Shown here one piece after another: positions 34,249-42,215 of a stretch of 64,000 nt of DNA. The stretch lies in NCBI GenBank assembly GCA_963777895.1, contig CAVZSF010000007.1:310001-374000 (forward strand), in the 5' to 3' direction. This DNA is from UBA2241 sp963777895. GTDB taxonomy: Bacteria > Actinomycetota > Thermoleophilia > UBA2241. The notes under the pieces are model-generated. The model was given only the letters and a program-made list of their open reading frames with translations, did not search any database and was not told the DNA's origin. The translations under genes and the position numbers were made by a program. Every line of letters begins with the position of its first letter. Position 1 is the first letter of the stretch.

Positions 34249-35966
34249 TCTTCCGGCTCGCCGAATGCGGCGCCGTCCGGCACGGTCGCAGGGACGGCGC
34301 TTCCCGGGGTCTCGCCGCCGTCGTCCTCGCGACCGGCGAACTGCATCACCACGATCTGGATGTCGTCCTGCAGCACGTCGGCGTAGGCGCCGACCGATCC
34401 GCTCACCGCGTCGGCCAGCATCTGCGGGTCGCCGGGCGGCGCCTGCCTGATGGCTTCGAGCAGGCGCCGCTCGCCGAAGAGCTCGCGGCGCCGCCGCGCT
34501 TCGGTCACGCCGTCCGTGTAGAAGACGAGGCTGTCCTGGGGCTCCAGCATCACTCGCGTGGCTTCGTACGGCAGCGCGAACGTGCCGAGCGGCGGCCCGA
34601 AGCGCGCCTTCAGCAGCTTCACGTGCCGGGGGCCGCGGAGCACCGGCGGCGGATGGCCGGCGCTCGCATGCCACGCCTCGCCGGTCCGTACGTCCAGGAC
34701 AAGCAGATACGCGGTCGCGTGCAGGTGCCCCCCGCGTCGGATCAGGACCTCGTTGGTGCGGTGGAGGATCACGTCGGGGCGGGCATCGAGGAGGGCGAAC
34801 GCCCGGACCGTGCTCCGCACGGTCTCGGTGAGCCCGGCCGCCTCGATGCCCTTGCCCGAGACGTCGCCGATCAGGACGGCGACCCGGTTCGCGTCGAGCT
34901 CGAAGACATCGGAGAAGTCGCCGCCGACCAGGGCGGGCTGATAGGCGGTGCGCGACACGAGCCCGAAGCGCAGACCCGGCGCAGCGGGCATGGGTTGGAG
35001 GAAGTGCTCCTGCAGGCCCATCGCCAGGGAGCGCTGCGCCTCGTAGAGGCGCGCGTTCTCGAAGGCCAGCGAGACCGAGGCCGAGAAGCTCCTCACGAAC
35101 TCCAGCTCGGTGTCGGTATACCTGCGCGGCCGCTCGCTGTAGAAGACGAGGCAGCCCACGACGTCGTCCCTCACGATGAGCGGCGCGGCGAGCGCGCTGC
35201 GCGCTCCCCGCACCCGCCAGAACCCGGTGTTCATCGCGCTGCCTTCGGCGATGTCCTCGATGACCACCAGGTCCTTGCTCTCTACGGCCCGCGCCGCCAC
35301 GGGCGCTTCCCTCGCCGTCAGGCGCATGCCCACCTGCAGGGGTTCCGCGGCGTACTGATAGCGGATCGTCCAGCCTTCGTGCTCGCGGATCTCGACGATG
35401 CCGCCGTCGAGCTTCAGGTGCTGCATGCCTTCGCGCAGGGCCTGCTGCATGATCTGCTCGAACTCCAGGGTCGAGTGAAGCAGCTGATTGACCTCGTCGA
35501 GCCCGGACTCCAGCTCGTTGGCGGCGCGCTCAGCCTCGAGCAGCCGTTCGGCCCGCTCGAGTGCGGCGCGCTCCGACAACACCGCCCTCGCCAGGCTGTG
35601 CTCGCGCTCGTGCAGGCGGCGGCGGTACTGGTCCGCGCTGACTCCGGCGACGACCCCGGCCAAGCACCAGAGGCCGATGGTGACGAGACCGGCGATCAGG
35701 GAGTTCTCCTGCTCGATGGGGATCACGAACTTGAGCTGGACGACGCCGGCCAGGACGGCGACCGAAGCGGCGATCCACGGACCGGCCGCGATGCCGACGA
35801 GCACGCAGACGGCGGCGAAGGCGGCGGCGGCGGGGCCCCGGTAGGGGCCGATGCCCGGGTGGTCGGGCAGCGCCACCAGCAGGGCGACGCTCACCGCCAC
35901 CGACAGCCCGAAAACGACGGGGCCGCGGCGGCGGAGGCCGTCAAGAGACTCCACTGTGTCGAGCAT
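34245..35966 (-). CDS. SpoIIE-type PP2C phosphatase with GAF and membrane domains
   Basis: 573 aa from ATG 35966. Four membrane helices at about 15-110 (VVFGLSVAVSVALLVAL, SLIAGLVTIGLWCLAGVVAG) are followed by a coiled coil (REHSLARAVLSERAALERAE). A GAF domain at about 160-300 (LEFEQIMQQALREGMQHLKL, SALAAPLIVRDDVVGCLVFY) precedes a SpoIIE phosphatase domain with ALVGGDFSDVFELDANRVAV, LIGDVSGKGIEAA, WHASAGHPPPVLRG and SLVFYTDGVTEARRR, which hold the metal-binding Asp residues. Such proteins dephosphorylate anti-sigma-factor antagonists in partner-switching stress responses, but no antagonist gene is adjacent. Upstream in-frame codons would add a repeat-derived segment, so the internal ATG is preferred. 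Confidence 0.88.
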   Translation of the reverse strand: MLDTVESLDGLRRRGPVVFGLSVAVSVALLVALPDHPGIGPYRGPAAAAFAAVCVLVGIAAGPWIAASVAVLAGVVQLKFVIPIEQENSLIAGLVTIGLWCLAGVVAGVSADQYRRRLHEREHSLARAVLSERAALERAERLLEAERAANELESGLDEVNQLLHSTLEFEQIMQQALREGMQHLKLDGGIVEIREHEGWTIRYQYAAEPLQVGMRLTAREAPVAARAVESKDLVVIEDIAEGSAMNTGFWRVRGARSALAAPLIVRDDVVGCLVFYSERPRRYTDTELEFVRSFSASVSLAFENARLYEAQRSLAMGLQEHFLQPMPAAPGLRFGLVSRTAYQPALVGGDFSDVFELDANRVAVLIGDVSGKGIEAAGLTETVRSTVRAFALLDARPDVILHRTNEVLIRRGGHLHATAYLLVLDVRTGEAWHASAGHPPPVLRGPRHVKLLKARFGPPLGTFALPYEATRVMLEPQDSLVFYTDGVTEARRRRELFGERRLLEAIRQAPPGDPQMLADAVSGSVGAYADVLQDDIQIVVMQFAGREDDGGETPGSAVPATVPDGAAFGEPED

Positions 35967-35985
35967 GCGGGAGAGCGGCACTGTG

Positions 35986-36048
35986 CTCCTGATGTCCGGT
36001 GCACTCCTGATGTCCGGAGAGACGTAGTAGCTACATGGATCTCCGGAC
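35986..36048. promoter_or_regulatory. Repeat-rich promoter region of the phosphatase gene
   Basis: CTCCTGATGTCCGG occurs at 35986-35999 and again at 36004-36017 (18-base period). The second copy flows into GTCCGGAGA (36012-36020), which pairs with TCTCCGGAC (36040-36048); the loop contains GTAGCTAC. The region lies 20-80 bases upstream of the phosphatase start and probably holds its control site. Confidence 0.5.
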
Positions 36049-36135
36049 CTCTTCGTAAACGCTCGCCGTCCGCTGGCCGGGGGAGCCGCCCGCGCCCCCG
36101 GCAGGCACGCCGCGGGCGGCACGCCGGCGAGCGCC

Positions 36136-36579
36136 CTACCAGGTCAGGGTCTGCTTGACCGTCTCGAGATAGACGTGCGTGTCGACGTCGAGCACGCCCT
36201 CGATCGCGTGCACGGCGTTGAGGAGGCGGACGAGGTGATCGTTGTCGTCGCAGATGACGTCGGCGGTCACGGGGTGCGCGCCCGTGGCGATCGCGACGAA
36301 GTCGGTCTCGGGCAGCGCGGCCACGGCGCGCGCGACGTCGCCGACGGGACGGCCGCCGACCCGGACGTGCAGCTCGGCCGTGAGCCGGCCGAGCTTCACC
36401 GGGTCGGTCAGGATGGTGTTCCTGATGACGCGCGCGCGTGTGAGACGCGCTACGCGGTGACGCACGGCCGTCTCGGAGAGCCCGCTGGCTTCGGCGAGCG
36501 TGCGGTAGGGACGGCGGCCGTCCTCACGCAGCAGCTGCATGAGCAGCCGGTCGGTATCGTCGATCTTGACGGGCCGCAT
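36136..36579 (-). CDS. AsnC/Lrp-family transcriptional regulator
   Basis: 147 aa. The N-terminal winged helix (KIDDTDRLLMQLLREDGRRP, YRTLAEASGLSETAVRHRVA, RLTRARVIRNTILTD) is followed by the RAM ligand-binding domain (TAELHVRVGGRPVGDVARAV, LPETDFVAIATGAHPVTADV, VHAIEGVLDVDTHVYLETVK). ATG 36579 follows GGGAGGGATCG. It is divergent from the FAD oxidoreductase gene, which it likely controls in response to that enzyme's amine or amino-acid substrate. Confidence 0.92.
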   Translation of the reverse strand: MRPVKIDDTDRLLMQLLREDGRRPYRTLAEASGLSETAVRHRVARLTRARVIRNTILTDPVKLGRLTAELHVRVGGRPVGDVARAVAALPETDFVAIATGAHPVTADVICDDNDHLVRLLNAVHAIEGVLDVDTHVYLETVKQTLTW

Positions 36580-36592
36580 CGATCCCTCCCTG

Positions 36593-36647
36593 TAGCGAAT
36601 CGCGCTAGATGTCGTCGTTGACTCTTGCAGAATCGGTGGTCTAGTGT
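36593..36647. promoter_or_regulatory. AsnC-oxidoreductase divergent promoter and dyad
   Basis: TAGCG-N5-CGCTA at 36593-36607 is a 15-base dyad of the size bound by Lrp/AsnC proteins, 14 bases upstream of the regulator's start. On the plus strand TTGACT (36618-36623), 18 bases and TAGTGT (36642-36647) form a candidate promoter for the oxidoreductase gene. Confidence 0.6.
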
Positions 36648-36690
36648 CAATGCGATGGCGAAGTCAGCCACAGAGGCAACGGGAGGTGCG

Positions 36691-38136
36691 ATGAGCTCAG
36701 CGACGATGGGCCTTGTGGAAGTGCCCGAGGTAGGGGCGCGCACCTGGTGGCTCGAGCAAGCGCTCGCCGCGGACCCGGGACTGCCGTGTCCGCCGCTGGC
36801 CGGCGAGACGGCCGCCGACGTGTGCGTCGCGGGCGGCGGCTTCGCCGGCCTCTGGACCGCCTACGAGCTGACCGAGCGGGCGCCCGGCATCGATGTCGTC
36901 CTCATCGAGCGCGACGTCTGCGGCGCCGGCGGCAGCGGCGCCAACGGTGGCTTCTTCTCCTGTTCCTGGCACTCGGTCGCCTCGCTCTGCCATTTCTTCG
37001 GCGAAGAGGAGGGGGTGCGCTACGCGCGCGTCCTGGCGGACCAAATCGACGAGCTGGCGGCATGGGTCGAGCGCCACGACGCCCACATCGATTTCCATCA
37101 CGAAGGCATCGTGTACGCGCGCGCAGGTGAGTGGCAGCCGGAGCCGGATGAGGAGGGGCAGGCGATCCTCGCGCGTCACGGCTACTCAGAGCGGCTGCGG
37201 GTGATCGACGCCGCCGAGGCGCGGCGCGTCGCGGACTCGCCGCGCCTGCTCGGCGGCACGTTCACGCCGGACCTCGCGACGGTGCAGCCGGCCAAGCTCG
37301 CGCGCGAGCTCCGTCGCGTCCTGCTCGAACGGGGCGTGCGCATCTACGAGGGCACGCCCTTGCAGCAGCTCGTCGCCGGCCGGCCGGCGACGGTCGTCAC
37401 CCCGAACGGCCGCGTGACTGCCGACCACGTCGTGCTCACGACCGGCGCCTGGGCGGCGGCCGAGCCGCACTGGGCACGCGCCTTCGCCGTGGCGGTCGAC
37501 TACATGGTGGTCACCGAACCCATGCCCGAGCGCATTCGCGAGATCGGGTGGACGACCCACACGGGCATCGGGGACTCGCGCGAGATGCTCTTCTATCTGC
37601 GGCGCACCGACGACGACCGGATCGCCATCGGCGGCGGCGGCATGGGTGTCGCCTACGACGGACGCATCGCCGGCCGCGTCCTGACGTCGCAGCGTCTCGC
37701 CCGCGTCGCGGCGGAGGGCCTGCTCTGGCTCTTCCCTCAGCTCGAGGGGGTGCGTTTCGCGGCCTCCTGGAGCGGACCGATGGACGTCGACCGGGCCGGC
37801 GTGCCGTTCTTCTTCACGGCGCCATCCGGCAACCTGCACGCCGGCCTGGGCTTCTCCGGGCACGGCCTGACGCCCACCAAGGTCGGCGGCAAGACCCTGG
37901 CCTCGCTCGTGCTCGGGGCCGACGACGAGTGGAGCTCGCTCCCAGTCGTCGGCCCGCCCCTGACGCTGGTCCCGCCGGAGCCCTTCCGCTGGCCGCTCGT
38001 CCAGGCCATGGCGTGGCTCATGGAGACGGGCGACCAGCGTGCCCAAGGCGGACGGCGGCGCGGCCTGGTGCGCGACGCGGCGCAGAGGATCTTCAACGAC
38101 TACTGCGCCGCGCTGCCCCCGGAGCGCCGCGCCTGA
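36691..38136 (+). CDS. FAD-dependent oxidoreductase (DAO family)
   Basis: 481 aa from ATG 36691, which has GGGAGG just upstream; an earlier in-frame ATG at 36655 would be nearly leaderless. The Rossmann motif is CVAGGGFAGLWTAYELTERA, with IDVVLIERDVCGAGGSGANG after it. Family features include LATVQPAKLARELRRVLLER, HVVLTTGAWAAAEPHWARA and a C-terminal FAD contact NLHAGLGFSGHGLTPTKVGG. It resembles gamma-glutamylputrescine oxidase/glycine oxidase-like enzymes that oxidise amines or D-amino acids. Control by the divergent AsnC regulator suggests an amino-acid-derived substrate. Confidence 0.88.
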   Translation: MSSATMGLVEVPEVGARTWWLEQALAADPGLPCPPLAGETAADVCVAGGGFAGLWTAYELTERAPGIDVVLIERDVCGAGGSGANGGFFSCSWHSVASLCHFFGEEEGVRYARVLADQIDELAAWVERHDAHIDFHHEGIVYARAGEWQPEPDEEGQAILARHGYSERLRVIDAAEARRVADSPRLLGGTFTPDLATVQPAKLARELRRVLLERGVRIYEGTPLQQLVAGRPATVVTPNGRVTADHVVLTTGAWAAAEPHWARAFAVAVDYMVVTEPMPERIREIGWTTHTGIGDSREMLFYLRRTDDDRIAIGGGGMGVAYDGRIAGRVLTSQRLARVAAEGLLWLFPQLEGVRFAASWSGPMDVDRAGVPFFFTAPSGNLHAGLGFSGHGLTPTKVGGKTLASLVLGADDEWSSLPVVGPPLTLVPPEPFRWPLVQAMAWLMETGDQRAQGGRRRGLVRDAAQRIFNDYCAALPPERRA

Positions 38137-38251
38137 GCTTTCGCCAACGCGCGGCTCCGGGAGCCTTCGCAGCTGGTCCTTCGTAAGGCTCAGACCCTCG
38201 CTGGGCGCGTGCGGTAGGTCTACACTCCCCTCGTCTGACGGGAGGAGAACG

Positions 38252-39037
38252 ATGAAGGATGCCGGCGTGCCGTCGATCCAGGCGATCTGCCGTGGCGTGG
38301 CGGACGGCTGGTGCCTGGTCGCGCGCAACGGGGTCCACGGGTTTGCGCTGCAGCTGCCCGCCGGCAGCCTTGGCTGCGGCGGGGAACCCCTCGCCGACAT
38401 GAACTGGGCCTGCGTGGCCGGCCGGGACGGCGCCGGCGAAGCTGTGCGCCGCTTCGTCCAAGCACTCGACGAGCGCGGACTCCCCGGGATCCTGTCGCTG
38501 GCGAGCTGGGTGGGCGACGAGGCAGACGAGGTCGCGGAGGCAGCGGGGCTGGAACGCTCGCAGCGGCCCAATCCGCTGATGGCCGCCGAGCTCGAGGCCG
38601 GACCGGTGGACACCGGCGCAGTCGAGGTGCGCGCCGTCCGGGACGAGGCCGGCCTCGAGGCGGCCGGCCTCGTCCTCGCCGACGCCTACGACTGCCCCCT
38701 CGAGACCATCCAGAACATGGTCGGGCCGCGGGTGCCGCCGTCGAGCGCCGTGACCTGGTTCGTCGGGTACGCCCGCGGGCGGCCGGCGAGCGCCTGCGCG
38801 CTGGCCCGAACCGGCGACGTCGTCGGCGTCTACTCCGTCGGCACGGCACACGCGCACCGGCGGCAGGGCGCGGCGCGCGCGACGATCGGCGCCGCGCTGG
38901 CCGGCTTCGCCGCGCGCGGCGTCCGCGTCGCCGGCCTGCTCAGTGGGACCGACGCGATCCCTCTCTACGAGGGCCTCGGCTTCCGGGTCGTCGACGAGCC
39001 GTCTGAGTGGTCGGTGCTCTCCGGCAAGGCGGTCTGA
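38252..39037 (+). CDS. GNAT-family N-acetyltransferase
   Basis: 261 aa from ATG 38252 (GGGAGGAGAACG). The N-terminal half (SIQAICRGVADGWCLVARNG, ADMNWACVAGRDGAGEAVRR) is a degenerate GNAT-like lobe. The C-terminal half is a clear GNAT domain with VEVRAVRDEAGLEAAGLVLA, VGVYSVGTAHAHRRQGAARA (acetyl-CoA loop RRQGAA) and AIPLYEGLGFRVVDEPSEW. Substrate unknown. The end of the gene is imperfectly repeated just downstream (AGGCGGTCTGAGGGTGCCC and AGGCGGGCTGAGGTGCCC). Confidence 0.85.
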   Translation: MKDAGVPSIQAICRGVADGWCLVARNGVHGFALQLPAGSLGCGGEPLADMNWACVAGRDGAGEAVRRFVQALDERGLPGILSLASWVGDEADEVAEAAGLERSQRPNPLMAAELEAGPVDTGAVEVRAVRDEAGLEAAGLVLADAYDCPLETIQNMVGPRVPPSSAVTWFVGYARGRPASACALARTGDVVGVYSVGTAHAHRRQGAARATIGAALAGFAARGVRVAGLLSGTDAIPLYEGLGFRVVDEPSEWSVLSGKAV

Positions 39038-39076
39038 GGGTGCCCGTGAGAGCCGCGTCGGGGAAGGCGGGCTGAG

Positions 39077-39718
39077 GTGCCCAGGACGAGCGCCGGCCTG
39101 CTGATGTACCGCTGGCGCGCTGATGGCGGGCTGGCCGACGATCACGAGCAGCAGGCCTTCGCCTTCGAGCCTGCGTAACAAGACGCACCGGCCACAGGGA
39201 GCGTCGAGGACGGGGCCGGGCGGCCTTCACCCGCCGGCCCCGTCCTCGAGGTCCTCCTCGTCCACCCCGGCGGCCCGTACTTCGCGAAGAAGGACGCCGG
39301 CGCTTGGGGCATCCCAAAGGGCGAGCTCGACGACGAGGGCGAGGACAAGCTCGCCGCCGCCATCCGGGAGTTCACCGAGGAGACGGGCATGACACCGGAT
39401 CAGTGTGCCGCCGACCGCGCCGCCGACCTGCGTGCCCCGGGATCCAGCCCGCCCGGACCCATCCCCTTCGTCTCTCTCGGCGCCATCAAGATGCAGCGCC
39501 ACAAGGTCGTCCACGCCTGGGCCTTCGAGGGCGATTGCGACCCGGCGGAGCTACGGAGCAACGCGTTCACGATGGAATGGCCCCCGCGTTCGGGCCGCAC
39601 GAAGGACTTCCCCGAAGTCGACCGGGCCGCCTGGTTCGAGCTCCCCGAGGCGCGCCTCGCCATCAACGCCTCTCAGCGCCGCTTCCTGGACGATCTCGAA
39701 GGCCGCCTGCGCCGGTGA
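39077..39718 (+). CDS. Nudix hydrolase with in-frame TAA in an inserted linker
   Basis: From GTG 39077 the frame reads VPRTSAGLLMYRWRADGG, the normal first strand of this Nudix subfamily. It then meets TAA at 39176-39178 and, in the same frame, continues with a Gly/Pro-rich linker into VLEVLLVHPGGPYFAKKDAG, WGIPKGELDDEGEDKLAAA and IREFTEETGMTP. The Nudix box GELxxxEDxxxAAxREFxEETG is therefore complete. KMQRHKVVHAWAFEGDCDP and NAFTMEWPPRSGRTKDFPEV follow, and it ends LEGRLRR. The linker DNA (39205-39248) is a near-perfect inverted repeat resembling this genome's terminators. Either the gene is interrupted, or the linker was inserted, or a sequence error created the stop. Confidence 0.75.
39205..39248. 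repeat. Inverted repeat inside the Nudix gene
   Basis: CGAGGACGGGGCCGGGCGG (39205-39223) pairs with CCGCCGGCCCCGTCCTCG (39231-39248), a stem of 18 pairs with one unpaired G. It looks like the terminator hairpins elsewhere in the window but lies between the first Nudix strand and the catalytic core. Confidence 0.85.
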
Positions 39719-39736
39719 CCCACGCGAACACCGGCA

Positions 39737-39766
39737 TTCGACGCCCCTTGCACGGTCGGGTATACT
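39737..39766 (+). promoter_or_regulatory. infC operon promoter
   Basis: TTCGAC (39737-39742), 18 bases, TATACT (39761-39766). Transcription would start near 39774, giving a leader of about 120 bases before infC. Confidence 0.65.
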
Positions 39767-39773
39767 CCCTCGG

Positions 39774-39894
39774 CCATAAGAGCAGGAGCTGCAAGCTCCT
39801 CACCCTGCGCCCGTGCAGGTCGACAGGGTCCGCGAAAGGTACAAGCTCCTAGAAAGGAGATCGCGAGGGCTCGCTTCGGCGAACCCTTTTTCAT
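39774..39894 (+). promoter_or_regulatory. infC leader with attenuator hairpins
   Basis: The leader has a first hairpin AGGAGCT-GCA-AGCTCCT (39784-39800). A second AGCTCCT (39844-39850) could compete for the same AGGAGCT or pair with AGGAG (39855-39859). A terminator-type hairpin, AGGGCTCGC-TTCG-GCGAACCCT (39866-39887) with one C-A mismatch, is followed by five T. The terminator ends only three bases before ATG 39895. This is the layout of an autoregulated ribosomal leader, where L20 or IF3 availability would decide between readthrough and termination. Confidence 0.75.
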
Positions 39895-40452
39895 ATGGGT
39901 AGACCGTTTTCGCCAAGAGACAGATTCATGAGGGACCGGGCCAACGAGGTCCGCATCCGCATCAACGACGGCATCACGGTTCCGCAGGTCCGTTTGATCG
40001 ACGAGAAGGGCCAGCAGCTCGGCATCAAGCCGATCCGCTTCGCCCAGGACTACGCGGCAGAACAGAGCCTCGACCTCGTGGAGGTCGCCCCCCAGGCCGA
40101 TCCACCGGTCTGCCGCGTGATGAACTTCAGCAAGTACCGTTACGAGCTCGAGCAGAAGGCGAAGCAGGCGCGCAAGCACCAGAGCCAGATCATCATCAAA
40201 GAGATCAAGTTCCGCCCCAAGGTCGGGGTGCACGACTACGAGACGAAGAAGGGTCACGTGCTGCGCTTCCTGCAGCACAAGGACAAGGTGAAGGTCACGA
40301 TCATGTTCCGCGGGCGCGAGATGGTGCACCCGGAACGCGGCGAGCAGCTGCTGCTGCGTCTCGCCGAGGACGTCAAGGACTTCGGCACGATCGAGTCGAG
40401 GCCGATCCAGGACGGCCGCAACATGATCATGATGCTCGCCCCGGTGAAGTAG
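39895..40452 (+). CDS. infC: Translation initiation factor IF-3
   Basis: 185 aa from ATG 39895; ATG 39928 (MRDRANEV) is an alternative that would clear the attenuator. The N-domain shows RINDGITVPQVRLIDEKGQQ and LDLVEVAPQADPPVCRVMNF. The linker is SKYRYELEQKAKQARKHQSQ and the C-domain IKEIKFRPKVGVHDYETKKG, KVKVTIMFRGREMVHPERG. IF-3 binds the 30S subunit, checks the start codon and blocks subunit joining. No clear ribosome-binding site precedes either start, consistent with translation control through the leader. First gene of the infC-rpmI-rplT operon. Confidence 0.96.
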   Translation: MGRPFSPRDRFMRDRANEVRIRINDGITVPQVRLIDEKGQQLGIKPIRFAQDYAAEQSLDLVEVAPQADPPVCRVMNFSKYRYELEQKAKQARKHQSQIIIKEIKFRPKVGVHDYETKKGHVLRFLQHKDKVKVTIMFRGREMVHPERGEQLLLRLAEDVKDFGTIESRPIQDGRNMIMMLAPVK

Positions 40453-40467
40453 CGGAGGGAGGTGCGC

Positions 40468-40665
40468 ATGCCCAAGATGAAGACCCACAGCGCCACGAAG
40501 AAGCGCTTCCGTCTGACCGGGAGCGGCAAGCTCAAGCGGCGCCACGCCATGAAGAGCCACCTCCTCGAGCGCAAGACACCCAAGCGCAAGCGCGGGTTCC
40601 GCAAGGTCTACGACGTAGCCAGGGCCGACGCCAACGAGGTCAAGCGTCTGCTCGGCAAACGCTGA
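40468..40665 (+). CDS. rpmI: 50S ribosomal protein L35
   Basis: 65 aa: MPKMKTHSATKKRFRLTGSG, KLKRRHAMKSHLLERKTPKR, the full L35 signature, highly basic. It starts at ATG 40468, with GGAGGTGCGC upstream, 16 bases after infC. Confidence 0.98.
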   Translation: MPKMKTHSATKKRFRLTGSGKLKRRHAMKSHLLERKTPKRKRGFRKVYDVARADANEVKRLLGKR

Positions 40666-40683
40666 AGCAGCAGGAGCACACCC

Positions 40684-41055
40684 ATGTCGCGAGTCAAACG
40701 CAGCATCAGCGCGCGCAAGAAGCGGCGTAAGGTCCTCGAACAAGCCAAGGGCTACCGGGCGACCAAGCATTCCAGCTACAAGCGTGCCAAGGAACAGGTC
40801 CAGCGCAGCGGGCAGTACGCCTACCGCGACCGCCGCGTGCGCAAGCGCGAGTTCCGCCGGCTCTGGATCGTGCGCATCAACGCGGGCGCGCGCGAGAACG
40901 GCCTTTCGTACAACCAGTTCATGCACGGGCTGCAGCTGGCCAACGTCGAGCTCGACCGCAAGATGCTGGCCGAGCTCGCCGTCAGCGATCCCACGTACTT
41001 CGCCTCGCTCGTCGAGACGGCGCGCGCGGCCCTCGGGTCCGCCGAGGCGGCGTAA
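40684..41055 (+). CDS. rplT: 50S ribosomal protein L20
   Basis: 123 aa: MSRVKRSISARKKRRKVLEQ, AKGYRATKHSSYKRAKEQVQ, YAYRDRRVRKREFRRLWIVR, INAGARENGLSYNQFMHGL. Binds 23S rRNA early in 50S assembly and in many bacteria represses its own operon by binding the mRNA leader. GCAGGAG lies upstream of ATG 40684. Last gene of the operon. Confidence 0.98.
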   Translation: MSRVKRSISARKKRRKVLEQAKGYRATKHSSYKRAKEQVQRSGQYAYRDRRVRKREFRRLWIVRINAGARENGLSYNQFMHGLQLANVELDRKMLAELAVSDPTYFASLVETARAALGSAEAA

Positions 41056-41129
41056 GCCGCGCCAGCGAGAGGCCGGCGAACGAGCTTGGGGTTTTAGCCG
41101 CACCCATCATCAGCCTGCAGAACGCCGTC

Positions 41130-42215
41130 GTGAAACGGGCGGCGTCGCTGCGGCTCCGCAAGTTCCGCGACCGTGAAGGCGCCTTCCTGGCGGAAGGCGC
41201 CGATCTGGTCGCGTCCGGCATCGCCGCCGGACGCCGCCCCCAGGTCGTTCTCGTGCGCCGCGGCAGCGCCGCCGAGGCGGCCGCCGCGGCGCAGTCCCTC
41301 GACGACGGCGGACCCGCGCTCCTCGCCGGCCTGACGGTCTACCCCGTGAGCGACCGCGTCGCGGCCAAGGTCTCGACCCTCGAGACGCCGCCCGACGTGA
41401 TGGCCGTCTTCGCTCTGCCTGAGCGGAGGCCACTCGAGGAGCTGAAGGCGGCAGCCGCCGCTGAAGACGGCCCGGCCGCTGTGCCCGCCGCCAAGGGCGG
41501 CCGGGCTGCCGCGCTACCCGCCGGGCGTGCGCGGGCCGCCGCGCCCCCCGGCCTGCTCGTCGTCTACGCCGACGGGATCGCCGACCCGGGCAACATGGGC
41601 ACGCTGGTGAGGGCGGCGGCCGCCTTCGGCGCCGCCGCCCTCGTCACGTCCCCGAACACGGTCGACCTCTTCAGCCCCAAGACGGTGCGCGCCGGCATGG
41701 GCGCCCTCTTCGCCTTGGCGTTGTACCAGGACGTCACGCTCGCCGAGGTCGTGCAGCGTCTCGGTGTGCGCCACGTGTACGGCCTCGTCGCCCACGGCGG
41801 CGCGCCGCTCGCCGGCGCCGAGCTGCGCCGCCCCGCGGTGCTCTGCGTCGGCGCCGAGCGCGCCGGCCTCTCCGCCGCCACGCTGGCCCAGGTCACCGAT
41901 CAGCTCACCATCGAACTGGCGGCGGCCGTTCGGCTGCAGGGGCCCGCCGCCCACACCGGCGGGGCTGCTGCGACCGCCTCGCCTGGTGAGGCGATGCCGG
42001 CAGCGCCTGCCGGCGCGACCGCGCCGGCCGCCCCAGCTGGTCAGCCGCCGCCCGCCGTCGTGGCGTCGCCCGCCGTCGAGTCGCTCAACGCCGGCGTCGC
42101 CGGCGCCATCGCCCTGTACGAGTTCGCCCGCCGCGCCGGGGTGGCCCACGAGGCCCCCGGCGGCCGGACGTCGAAGCATCACGCCAGGCACCCATCGAAG
42201 AAGGAGACCACATGA
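41130..42215 (+). CDS. TrmH/SpoU-family rRNA methyltransferase
   Basis: At least 361 aa. The substrate-binding domain (RAASLRLRKFRDREGAFLAE, AKVSTLETPPDVMAVFALPE) is followed by the SPOUT knot domain (LLVVYADGIADPGNMGTLVR, LFSPKTVRAGMGALFALALY, PAVLCVGAERAGLS, VESLNAGVAGAIALYEFARR). The enzyme 2'-O-methylates rRNA with S-adenosylmethionine. Family-like sequence ISLQNAVVK extends upstream of the GTG 41130 start to about 41104 without any start codon, so the true start is unclear. A ~45-residue Ala/Pro-rich insertion splits knot motif 3 just before VESLN. The stop overlaps the pheS start as ATGA. The gene often precedes pheST. Confidence 0.85.
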   Translation: MKRAASLRLRKFRDREGAFLAEGADLVASGIAAGRRPQVVLVRRGSAAEAAAAAQSLDDGGPALLAGLTVYPVSDRVAAKVSTLETPPDVMAVFALPERRPLEELKAAAAAEDGPAAVPAAKGGRAAALPAGRARAAAPPGLLVVYADGIADPGNMGTLVRAAAAFGAAALVTSPNTVDLFSPKTVRAGMGALFALALYQDVTLAEVVQRLGVRHVYGLVAHGGAPLAGAELRRPAVLCVGAERAGLSAATLAQVTDQLTIELAAAVRLQGPAAHTGGAAATASPGEAMPAAPAGATAPAAPAGQPPPAVVASPAVESLNAGVAGAIALYEFARRAGVAHEAPGGRTSKHHARHPSKKETT

